DNA of 13,020 bases, taken from positions 1 through 13,020 of the forward strand of contig DCGR01000037.1 in assembly GCA_002315285.1 (NCBI GenBank). The letters are read 5' to 3'. The translations under genes and the position numbers were made by a program. Shown here piece after piece: positions 1 through 5,645 of this stretch; within the stretch, counting starts at the first letter, position 1; each line of letters starts with the position of its first letter. Origin of the DNA: Bacteroides sp. UBA1773 (GTDB lineage: Bacteria; Bacteroidota; Bacteroidia; Bacteroidales; Bacteroidaceae). The notes under the pieces are model-generated. The model saw only the letters and a list, made by a program, of their open reading frames with translations. It was not told the origin of the DNA and did not search any database.

Positions 1-38
1 TTCGGCTTCTTGCGGATAATCATTAATTTTAAAAATAG

Positions 39-578
39 ATGGATTATTCAAGTCAAGCCATTTTCGATAAGGACACGATTGAGTTTGTTACTGTGGCTGC
101 CGAATACTGCGGGTTTGTCCGGCGGACAGACCAATTTGAGCGCCGGACTTTTGTCGGCACCATGCTCAAGTTGCTGCCATTGCTCTATCTGAAAGCATCC
201 TTGATTCCTGAATGTCAGGAATTTGGAACGGACGATTTGCCGGTGAGCGTTACCGAGACCGACTATGAGTCGGTTCGTTCCGCATTGGCTGCCATGATGG
301 GCGATAAAGACGATTATCTGGAGGTGTTTACTCCCGACATGGTTTACAGCGATGCTCCTATCTTGAATAGCATATCCGAGAATATGGCCGACATCTATCA
401 GTCATTACAGGATTTTATCGCTGCTTTTCAGTCGGGCCTAAACCAGACCATGAATGATGCACTTTTTGACTGTAAGGAGCAATTTTCGCATAATTGGGGA
501 CAAACACTGGTCAACACTATGCGCGCACTTCACAATGTTTATTATGCCGATGATACAGATCAAGAACAAGCTTACTAA
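39..578 (+). CDS. DUF5063 domain protein
   Basis: This 179-residue acidic, mostly helical soluble protein has no signal peptide or membrane segment. Its overall pattern matches the DUF5063 family of Bacteroidetes: an N-terminal segment with FVTVAAEYCGFV, then LKLLPLLYLKA at about residues 43-53, and a C-terminal helix ending in NTMRALHNVYY. I assign the family from memory of such proteins. No catalytic motif is visible and the biochemical role is unknown. The ATG at 39 follows an A/T-rich leader with no Shine-Dalgarno sequence, which is usual for this phylum. The stop (576-578) lies inside the following exonuclease gene, so the two are probably translationally coupled. That pairing, with an rRNA methyltransferase next, suggests an accessory role in RNA or nucleic-acid metabolism, but this is inference from position only. 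Confidence 0.75.
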   Translation: MDYSSQAIFDKDTIEFVTVAAEYCGFVRRTDQFERRTFVGTMLKLLPLLYLKASLIPECQEFGTDDLPVSVTETDYESVRSALAAMMGDKDDYLEVFTPDMVYSDAPILNSISENMADIYQSLQDFIAAFQSGLNQTMNDALFDCKEQFSHNWGQTLVNTMRALHNVYYADDTDQEQAY

Positions 579-1182
579 CGATGAGATAGACCGAATGCCC
601 ATAGTGGCGTTTGCAGGCAACATCTATGTGATTTCAACCGAAACAGAGGCTCAGAAGGCGGTGGCTTATCTTGCGGAGCAAGGTGTTGTGGGTATCGACA
701 CCGAGACACGTCCCAACTTCCAGCCCCGAGCCATGAATCCTGTGGCGTTGCTTCAGGTGGCCACGCTCGACATCTGTTTCCTTTTCCGCCTCAACCAATT
801 GGGCTTGCCTTCCTGTGTGTTGCAGTTCCTGGAGAGTCCTGTCATTAAGGTTGGCTTGTCGCTTCGCGATGACCTGATGCAACTGCGCCGTCGTCATAAT
901 CTCGACACACAGCATGCCAACTGGGTGGATTTACAGCAACTGGCACCCCGTTATGGCATTCTTGAAATGGGGCTTAAGAAAATCTATGCCATGCTTTTTT
1001 CCGAGAAGATATCGAAACGACAGCAACTTACCAACTGGGAGGCTTCTACGCTTACGGAAGCACAGCAGCGCTATGCGGCTACCGATGCCTGGGCGTGTCT
1101 GCGCATCTACAACTACTTGAATCAGTTTGTCCCCGACCAATATACCATAACCCTTTATGAACAGAATATTTCTGAAGCGTAA
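550..1182 (+). CDS. 3'-5' exonuclease, DEDDy / RNase D-like
   Basis: A single-domain 3'-5' exonuclease of the DnaQ-like (DEDD) superfamily, 210 residues from the chosen start. Exo I is DTE (D50, E52 in GIDTETRP). Exo II lies in KVGLSLRDD with D107 or D108 as the metal ligand. Exo III is YAATD (Y175, D179), which makes it the DEDDy subtype, like RNase D and the WRN exonuclease domain. The family removes nucleotides from the 3' end of RNA or DNA using two metal ions. There is no HRDC domain, so it is shorter than true RNase D, and the substrate is unknown. The frame stays open back to an ATG at 454, but that start would put about 30 unconserved residues inside the DUF5063 gene. The ATG at 550 (or 544) gives the usual short lead-in (LTNDEIDRMPIVAF) before the nuclease fold. 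It overlaps the upstream gene by 29 nt and the downstream one by 26 nt. Confidence 0.87.
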   Translation: MIQIKNKLTNDEIDRMPIVAFAGNIYVISTETEAQKAVAYLAEQGVVGIDTETRPNFQPRAMNPVALLQVATLDICFLFRLNQLGLPSCVLQFLESPVIKVGLSLRDDLMQLRRRHNLDTQHANWVDLQQLAPRYGILEMGLKKIYAMLFSEKISKRQQLTNWEASTLTEAQQRYAATDAWACLRIYNYLNQFVPDQYTITLYEQNISEA

Positions 1183-2335
1183 CAAGGAGGAGTCTATCCT
1201 CCGTTTCCACCCTTGGGTGTTCTCTGGCGCCATTCATCACATTGAGGGCTCACCTGCGGAAGGCGAAGTGGTCGATGTCTATACGGCCGACAATGCCTTC
1301 ATTGCCCGCGGACATTATCAGATTGGCAGCATCACGGTGCGCATTCTTTCGTTTGTGCCTGATGCGATCGACGAAGATTTCTTTTACACCAGACTTTCCG
1401 CAGCTTATGATGTCAGGAAAGCCCTTGGGCTGACTGAGCGTGCCGACAATAACACCTACCGCTTGGTGCATGGCGAGGGCGATAGTCTTCCCGGACTCGT
1501 CATCGACATTTATGGCCGCACGGCAGTCATGCAGGCTCATTCCGTGGGGATGCATCTGAGTCGCCAAATGGTTGCCGCTGCGCTGGTGCGTCTGATGCAA
1601 GGTGTCATCGACAATGTGTATTACAAGAGCGAGACCACTTTGCCCTTCAAGGCCAACTTGCAGCAGGAAGATGGATTCATTGTTGGTGGCAGTGCCGACA
1701 ACATTGCCCTTGAGTATGGCTTGAAATTCCATGTGGATTGGCTGAAGGGGCAGAAGACCGGATTTTTTGTCGATCAGCGCGAAAACCGCCATCTGATCGA
1801 ACAGTATGCTCGAGGTCGTTCTGTGCTCAATATGTTTTGCTATACGGGTGGTTTCTCCTTCTATGCCATGCGTGGAGGAGCCCTTATGGTCCATTCTGTG
1901 GACAGTTCGGCCAAGGCCATTGAGCTTACCAATCAGAATGTGGCGCTTAATTTCCCTGATGATGCGCGTCACAAGGCCATTGTCGATGATGCTTTCAAAT
2001 ATCTCGACCGTATGGGCGACCAGTACGACCTGATCATTCTCGATCCACCCGCCTTTGCCAAGCACCGCGATGCCATCCGCAACGCTTTGCGAGGCTATAC
2101 CAAGATCAATGCCAAGGCCTTCGAGAAAATCCGTCCTGGTGGTATCCTCTTCACCTTCAGTTGTTCGCAGGCGGTCGATAAGTACAGTTTCCGCAATGCC
2201 GTGTTTACGGCTGCTGCGCAAAGCAAGCGCAATGTACGCATCCTGCATCAGCTCACCCAGCCTGCCGACCATCCGGTGAACATCTATCATCCGGAGGGCG
2301 AATACCTGAAAGGGCTGGTGCTTTACGTGGAGTGA
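1157..2335 (+). CDS. rlmI: Class I SAM-dependent rRNA methyltransferase, RlmI family
   Basis: The 392-residue protein is close to the length of E. coli RlmI, which makes m5C1962 in 23S rRNA. An N-terminal PUA-type RNA-binding domain spans about residues 3-75 (FHPWVFSGAI at 18-27). A central linker domain holds KGQKTGFFVDQREN at 197-210. The Rossmann methyltransferase domain follows, with SAM motif I LNMFCYTGGFS at 224-234, the acidic ligand region HSVDSS at 246-251, motif IV DPPAF at 296-300, and SCS at 335-337, whose cysteine fits an m5C catalytic residue. The ATG at 1157 lies inside the exonuclease gene (26-nt overlap), pointing to coupled translation. The gene ends TGATAG, two stops in a row. 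Methylation of 23S rRNA is known for the family; the exact target base here is inferred. Confidence 0.9.
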   Translation: MNRIFLKRNKEESILRFHPWVFSGAIHHIEGSPAEGEVVDVYTADNAFIARGHYQIGSITVRILSFVPDAIDEDFFYTRLSAAYDVRKALGLTERADNNTYRLVHGEGDSLPGLVIDIYGRTAVMQAHSVGMHLSRQMVAAALVRLMQGVIDNVYYKSETTLPFKANLQQEDGFIVGGSADNIALEYGLKFHVDWLKGQKTGFFVDQRENRHLIEQYARGRSVLNMFCYTGGFSFYAMRGGALMVHSVDSSAKAIELTNQNVALNFPDDARHKAIVDDAFKYLDRMGDQYDLIILDPPAFAKHRDAIRNALRGYTKINAKAFEKIRPGGILFTFSCSQAVDKYSFRNAVFTAAAQSKRNVRILHQLTQPADHPVNIYHPEGEYLKGLVLYVE

Positions 2336-2361
2336 TAGGATATTGGAAGCTGTTCTGAAAT

Positions 2362-2386
2362 CATTGACGAGATTTATTGGTCAATG
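2362..2386. repeat. Inverted repeat A after rlmI (7-bp stem)
   Basis: CATTGAC (2362-2368) pairs perfectly with GTCAATG (2380-2386) around an 11-nt A/T-rich loop, 26 nt after the rlmI stop. No T-run follows it, so on its own it is a poor intrinsic terminator. It is the first of three hairpins in a row and may be part of a structured 3' UTR. Confidence 0.5.
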
Positions 2387-2401
2387 TCACGAAGATATTT
2401 T

Positions 2402-2430
2402 CTGTTGAAGCCACTGATTAACTTCAATAG
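2402..2430. repeat. Inverted repeat B (9-bp stem), possible weak terminator of the rlmI operon
   Basis: CTGTTGAAG (2402-2410) pairs with CTTCAATAG (2422-2430). This gives eight Watson-Crick pairs and one G-U pair around an 11-nt loop, followed by TCTTTG. The short T-rich tail makes this the most terminator-like of the three hairpins after rlmI, but the stem is A/T-rich and the tail is brief. A transcript end here is only an inference. Confidence 0.45.
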
Positions 2431-2441
2431 TCTTTGCACCC

Positions 2442-2496
2442 CTTTTGGCTCTCCCATTTTCGGGAAATAAAAATTCCTAAAGGGGAGAGCCAAAAG
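2442..2496. repeat. Inverted repeat C (perfect 14-bp stem, long hairpin)
   Basis: CTTTTGGCTCTCCC (2442-2455) is perfectly matched by GGGAGAGCCAAAAG (2483-2496). Pairing continues inward: after one mismatch (2456/2482) come three A-T pairs, then GGAA (2463-2466) with TTCC (2474-2477) around a 7-nt loop. The result is one nearly continuous hairpin of about 55 nt. Neither side is followed by a T-run, so it is not a standard intrinsic terminator. It could be an RNA-stabilising or processing structure, a remnant of a small inverted-repeat element, or part of a structured RNA. Confidence 0.7.
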
Positions 2497-2787
2497 CTTA
2501 ATGTTAAGAACATTCGAATGCGGCAAGAAGACGGAACATTATATCGCTTATGGAAATATGGGAAGGGAACTGAAAACTGAGTTTAGAGAAGTGAAAACTT
2601 TTTTGTGCCAAAAGAATGGTGTGTAATTAGAATGTTATAATTTTGTAGAACTAAGATATGTTTCGCATCCTGCATTTATTGCATGTGGAAAATTGATATT
2701 ACGGATATTGTGTGGTGCTGATGGGCGCGAGTGGACTATTTGGCATCAATTACAATCTGATTTTTTAAAATGGGAAAAATATGCAGT
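2497..2787. other. A/T-rich gene-free stretch upstream of the small peptide gene
   Basis: No convincing coding frame of useful length was found on either strand here; the reading frames are short and broken. Two small palindromes lie at its left edge: CTTAA-tg-TTAAG (2497-2508) and the perfect 10-mer CATTCGAATG (2511-2520). One possible promoter -7 element is described separately. The base composition is visibly richer in A/T than the flanking genes, which suits a regulatory upstream region for the peptide/GH8 pair, although remnants of lost genes cannot be excluded. Confidence 0.5.
2638..2645 (+). promoter_or_regulatory. Candidate -7 promoter element (TAATTTTG) for the peptide-GH8 pair
   Basis: TAATTTTG fits the Bacteroidetes -7 consensus TAnnTTTG exactly. 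No TTTG is found at the expected -33 distance (about 2614-2618); the nearest, at 2602-2605, is 32 nt away and too far. If used, it would leave a 5' UTR of roughly 135 nt before the ATG at 2788. An eight-base match in A/T-rich DNA can arise by chance. Confidence 0.25.
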
Positions 2788-2931
2788 ATGAAATTTGAAT
2801 TAAACATAAAAGAACATTATTTAAGTCCGTTGTGTGAAGTAATAATGATTGAGGCTGCGAACGTTCTTCTCATAGCATCCGGTGATTTTGAGAAACCTGA
2901 AGATGATGGGCAATGGTTTTGGGAACAATAA
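2788..2931 (+). CDS. Short peptide (47 aa) of the Bacteroidetes Y-x-x-P-x-x-E type
   Basis: This short frame runs from ATG at 2788 to TAA at 2929-2931. It opens with a charged segment, then YLSPLCEV (residues 11-18), a short hydrophobic stretch with VLLIASG (26-32), and an acidic, Trp-containing tail (EDDGQWFWEQ, 38-47). From memory, many Bacteroides and Prevotella genomes encode peptides of this plan (YxxPxxE, about ten residues, LLxxSG, acidic tail), often beside fimbrillin-like or surface lipoprotein genes; their function is unknown. It ends 12 nt before the GH8 lipoprotein and is probably co-transcribed with it. An in-frame ATG at 2770 would add six residues; I prefer 2788 because those residues add nothing to the family pattern. 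There is no classic signal peptide. The hydrophobic stretch is too short for a confident membrane helix. Confidence 0.6.
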   Translation: MKFELNIKEHYLSPLCEVIMIEAANVLLIASGDFEKPEDDGQWFWEQ

Positions 2932-2943
2932 AATTAAAGGAGT

Positions 2944-5004
2944 ATGAACAAGTACATAGCATTTATTTTGAGTGCCTTTCTGATAGGCGGATGCGACGTG
3001 GCAGAAGATCCTGCCGAATTGCACGATGTTTCTGTTTTTACGGCCTATTTTGAGGGACAATCAAAGGGTAGGGTTTACGTTGACTCAGACCTCAACCTGC
3101 GTTGGAACGCAGGCGACAAAATATCAGTCTTCACCAATTCGCTGAACAAGCCTTATTCGTTTTCGGGACAGACTGGCGACACCAAGGGGAACTTTACGGA
3201 AGTGCAGTCAAGCAATTCCGGAACGCCTTTTGCCTTATCGACCACTTACGCTGTCTTTCCTTATGACGCATCGACAGTGATGAATCAGGACGAAACGATC
3301 AGGCTCACCTTTCCTTCGGTGCAAAGTTTTGGAAACAACTCGTTTGGCGCTGAGACGAATGCCATGGTGGCAGTCACCTCTGGGTCATCCGACCGAACGT
3401 TGCCTTTCAAGAACCTTTGTGGCTATCTGGCAGTAAGGCTGTATGGAGGTGGAAGCGTGAGATCCATTACTTTTTCGGGCAACAATGGCGAAAAGCTGGC
3501 TGGCTCCGCCACTGTCACCGCTTCTCATGATGCCAATCCGTCGATAGTGTTTGTCGAGGGGGCTACCGAAACGATTTCCATCGACTGTGGCGATGGAGTA
3601 GCTCTTGGCGCTGATGCGGATCATGCCACGGAGTTTTGGTTTTGCATACCTCCCACAACATTCTCCAAGGGCTTTACGGTGAAGGTGGTGAATACGGACA
3701 ACGTGAAAATTGAGTTGAGGGTAGCATCGGAGAAAACCGTTACAAGAAACCATAAGACAGCCATGGATGCAAAGAATATCCATAGTCTCAAAAGCATGAC
3801 TCCTGCCACGCAGGGATACATCACATCGGGTAAGTACCGCAACTACCTGAAGGAGTTGGGCATTCCACAGGCCGACATCGACAAGAAAATAGCCGATGTG
3901 TATGCCGAAATCTTCGAGAACCAGACTCGTGGAGCCTACAAGGATGTAGAAGTCAGCGGCAAAAAGATGGGTTATATCAGCGACGTGAAAAACGGCGATG
4001 TCCGTTCGGAAGGAATGTCGTACGGACTGATGGTGGCCGTGCAGCTGAACAAGCCCGACCTGTTCAACCGGTTGTGGCGCTGGGCCAACCACTACATGCG
4101 CCACAACGAGAATAGTCCGTCGCATGGATTGTTTGCATGGCAATGCAACACCAATGGCAGTTGGAGGTCATCGGGAAGCGCCAGCGACGGTGAACTATAT
4201 TTTGTGACTTCCCTCCTGCTGGCTTCGCGCCGCTGGGGCAGCTACGAGGAGTACGACTACCTCACCGAGGCTCAGACTTTGCTCAACCAACTGTTCTCGA
4301 AAGATGGGACAGGCGGTGTCACCAACATCATCAATATGGAGCACCTGCTCATAAATTTCTGTCCAGACACCAATTCGAACAGGCATACCGATCCCTCGTA
4401 CCATCTGCCTGCATTCTATGAGATATGGGCCGAAATGGCCAACGACGGCCGTGAGGCCACTTACCGCCAAATGGCGGAAAATGCGCGTGCGTTCCTGCAC
4501 AAGGCCACCAATGCCATCACAGGCCTCAACCCCGACCAGTGCAATTTTGACGGCACTACCATGCAAAGTTGGTGGGGTGGGTCAAACGACGAGTTCCACT
4601 ATGACTCGTGGCGCGTACCGATGAACATCGCCATGGACTTTACGTTGTATCACAAGGATGCCGAATGGCAGTCGGACTATGCCAACCGCATGGTGGAAGC
4701 TGTAGTGGGCAAATACGGACTTACCGAATTCCCCGACCAGTTTGCCCTCAATGGAGGTACTCCAAAATCCATCATGGGTGGCGGATCGTGGAAGGGCAAT
4801 CTGCGTCATTCCATCGGCTTTGTAGGCACCATGGCTACTACGAGCCTCATGATAGACGGAGCGTACAGCCAGGATCTTGTCCGTCACATGTTCGATCAGG
4901 TGCTCGAGCCATATGCTGACGGGTACTACGATGTGTATTACGACGGACTGCTTTACTTGTTTGCCTTGCTTCATCTGAGTGGCAACTATCGTATGAGCTG
5001 GTGA
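2944..5004 (+). CDS. Lipoprotein with fimbrillin-like N-terminal region and GH8 glycoside hydrolase domain
   Basis: This 686-residue protein starts with a lipoprotein signal peptide, LIGGC, with the lipidated Cys at 17 and an acidic stretch after it (DVAED), so it is probably anchored in the outer membrane. Residues about 28-285 resemble fimbrillin/Mfa-like beta domains (VFTAYFEG, LRWNAGDKISVFTN, TTYAVFPYDAS, FWFCIPPTTF). Residues about 290-686 form a glycoside hydrolase family 8 (alpha/alpha)6 domain. E356 in RSEGMSYG is the likely proton donor. D415 in SDGELYF and D554 in YDSWRVP match, in spacing, the residues I recall for reducing-end xylose-releasing exo-oligoxylanase (E70, D128, D263). 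That points to xylan or xylo-oligosaccharides, with endo-xylanase, glucanase or chitosanase as alternatives. The BcsZ cellulase role is unlikely, as no cellulose-synthase genes are near. AAAGGAG ends 1 nt before the ATG. The start is fixed by the signal peptide. Confidence 0.9.
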   Translation: MNKYIAFILSAFLIGGCDVAEDPAELHDVSVFTAYFEGQSKGRVYVDSDLNLRWNAGDKISVFTNSLNKPYSFSGQTGDTKGNFTEVQSSNSGTPFALSTTYAVFPYDASTVMNQDETIRLTFPSVQSFGNNSFGAETNAMVAVTSGSSDRTLPFKNLCGYLAVRLYGGGSVRSITFSGNNGEKLAGSATVTASHDANPSIVFVEGATETISIDCGDGVALGADADHATEFWFCIPPTTFSKGFTVKVVNTDNVKIELRVASEKTVTRNHKTAMDAKNIHSLKSMTPATQGYITSGKYRNYLKELGIPQADIDKKIADVYAEIFENQTRGAYKDVEVSGKKMGYISDVKNGDVRSEGMSYGLMVAVQLNKPDLFNRLWRWANHYMRHNENSPSHGLFAWQCNTNGSWRSSGSASDGELYFVTSLLLASRRWGSYEEYDYLTEAQTLLNQLFSKDGTGGVTNIINMEHLLINFCPDTNSNRHTDPSYHLPAFYEIWAEMANDGREATYRQMAENARAFLHKATNAITGLNPDQCNFDGTTMQSWWGGSNDEFHYDSWRVPMNIAMDFTLYHKDAEWQSDYANRMVEAVVGKYGLTEFPDQFALNGGTPKSIMGGGSWKGNLRHSIGFVGTMATTSLMIDGAYSQDLVRHMFDQVLEPYADGYYDVYYDGLLYLFALLHLSGNYRMSW

Positions 5005-5085
5005 TGCTTTTCTGGGGAGTGAAATGTTGGGAACTGCTTCCAATGATGGCTTCCGATGATACTTTGTGAAAAAATCGCCCAATGA

Positions 5086-5117
5086 TTTGGTTTTTAGAAA
5101 TGAATGTCTTATCTTTG
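5086..5117 (+). promoter_or_regulatory. Bacteroidetes-type promoter of the rimP-nusA-infB operon
   Basis: TTTG at 5086-5089 is followed after 20 nt by TAtcTTTG at 5110-5117, an exact fit to the -33/-7 consensus (TTTG, 19-21 nt, TAnnTTTG) of the Bacteroidetes primary sigma factor. Transcription would start near 5122-5126, leaving a leader of about 50 nt before rimP. It lies just after the GH8 gene, so rimP need not depend on read-through. Confidence 0.75.
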
Positions 5118-5137
5118 CAGCGAATTAGATGATGTGT

Positions 5138-5160
5138 GGGGCTTGAAAGAGCCCCATTTT
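5138..5160 (+). promoter_or_regulatory. Terminator-like hairpin in the rimP leader (possible attenuator)
   Basis: GGGGCT (5138-5143) pairs with AGCCCC (5150-5155) around a 6-nt loop TGAAAG, and ATTTTT follows at once. This is the form of a small intrinsic terminator. It lies between the predicted promoter and the rimP ATG at 5174, so it should be transcribed as part of the leader and could stop or pause RNA polymerase before the operon. Since nusA is the second gene, feedback by NusA on this hairpin is an attractive but untested idea. It might also serve as the terminator for read-through from the GH8 gene. Confidence 0.55.
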
Positions 5161-5173
5161 TAGTATTAATGAT

Positions 5174-5644
5174 ATGATAGACAAAAGGGTTGTAAACAGC
5201 ATTGTTGAGGATTGGCTTCGCGACAAGGAGTATTTCCTGGTGGATGTTTCGGTGAGTGCCGACAACAAGATCGTGGTGGAGATAGACCATGCCGAGGGAG
5301 TGTGGATTGACGATTGTGTGTCGTTGAGCCAGTTTATAGAGGCTCATCTGAGCCGTGAGGAAGAAGATTACGAGTTGGAGGTCGGGTCAGCCGGAATAGG
5401 GCAGCCATTCAAAGTGTTACAGCAATATCTCATACATGTTGGATCGGATGTGGAAGTGATGCCCAAAGAGGGAGGAAAGAAATTGGTAGGTCTATTGAAA
5501 GATGCCAACGAACAACAGTTCACCATAACGGTGAAGAAAAAAGTGAAGCCAGAAGGAGCCAAACGTCCGCAGATGGTTGATGAAGACCTCACTTTCCGAT
5601 ATGACGAAATAAAATATACTAAATACTTAATCAGCTTTAAATAA
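5174..5644 (+). CDS. rimP: Ribosome maturation factor RimP
   Basis: RimP binds the assembling 30S subunit and helps its late maturation. The protein is 156 residues, about the usual length. The N-terminal alpha/beta domain covers roughly residues 1-75, with FLVDVSVSADNKIVVEID at 21-38 and the conserved LSQFIEAHL (51-59) and YELEVGSAGI (66-75) segments. The latter is the counterpart of the family's Y-x-L-E-V-S-S-P-G motif, here with GSAGI in place of SSPGL, as is common in Bacteroidetes. A C-terminal Sm-like barrel follows (VGLLKDANEQQFTI at 104-117). The position directly ahead of nusA and infB is the classic one and supports the call. The stop codon is 1 nt from the nusA ATG, so translation is probably coupled. 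Confidence 0.92.
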   Translation: MIDKRVVNSIVEDWLRDKEYFLVDVSVSADNKIVVEIDHAEGVWIDDCVSLSQFIEAHLSREEEDYELEVGSAGIGQPFKVLQQYLIHVGSDVEVMPKEGGKKLVGLLKDANEQQFTITVKKKVKPEGAKRPQMVDEDLTFRYDEIKYTKYLISFK

Positions 5645-5645
5645 A

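Noticed and set aside
10..38. Possible 3' end of an upstream gene at the left edge
   Set aside because: Stops at 17-19 and 24-26 could end an upstream gene, but fewer than nine codons are visible, too little to identify anything.
454..549. N-terminal extension of the exonuclease from ATG 454
   Set aside because: These residues overlap the conserved 3' part of the DUF5063 gene and have no family resemblance; the starts at 544/550 give the normal protein.
1250..2290. Long open frame (346 codons) on the minus strand opposite rlmI
   Set aside because: It lies entirely antisense to a gene with clear methyltransferase motifs, and its translation shows no recognisable domain. It follows from codon bias of the + strand gene.
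2429..2437. TAGTCTTTG as a promoter -7 element just before hairpin C
   Set aside because: The TA-to-TTTG spacing is 3 nt instead of 2, and no gene follows within a reasonable distance.
2336..2943. CRISPR array or tRNA in the largest intergenic region
   Set aside because: The repeats are inverted, not regularly spaced direct repeats, and no cloverleaf with a T-loop (GTTCRANNC) was found.
2821..3060. 79-codon minus-strand frame across the peptide gene and GH8 start
   Set aside because: It is antisense to two better-supported frames and shows no recognised domain or promoter.
5030..5092. Possible terminator after the GH8 gene
   Set aside because: Only 4-5 bp stems (GGAA/TTCC near 5031; AAATC/GATTT at 5072-5088) are present, and the second overlaps the -33 element of the rimP promoter. 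Too weak to call.
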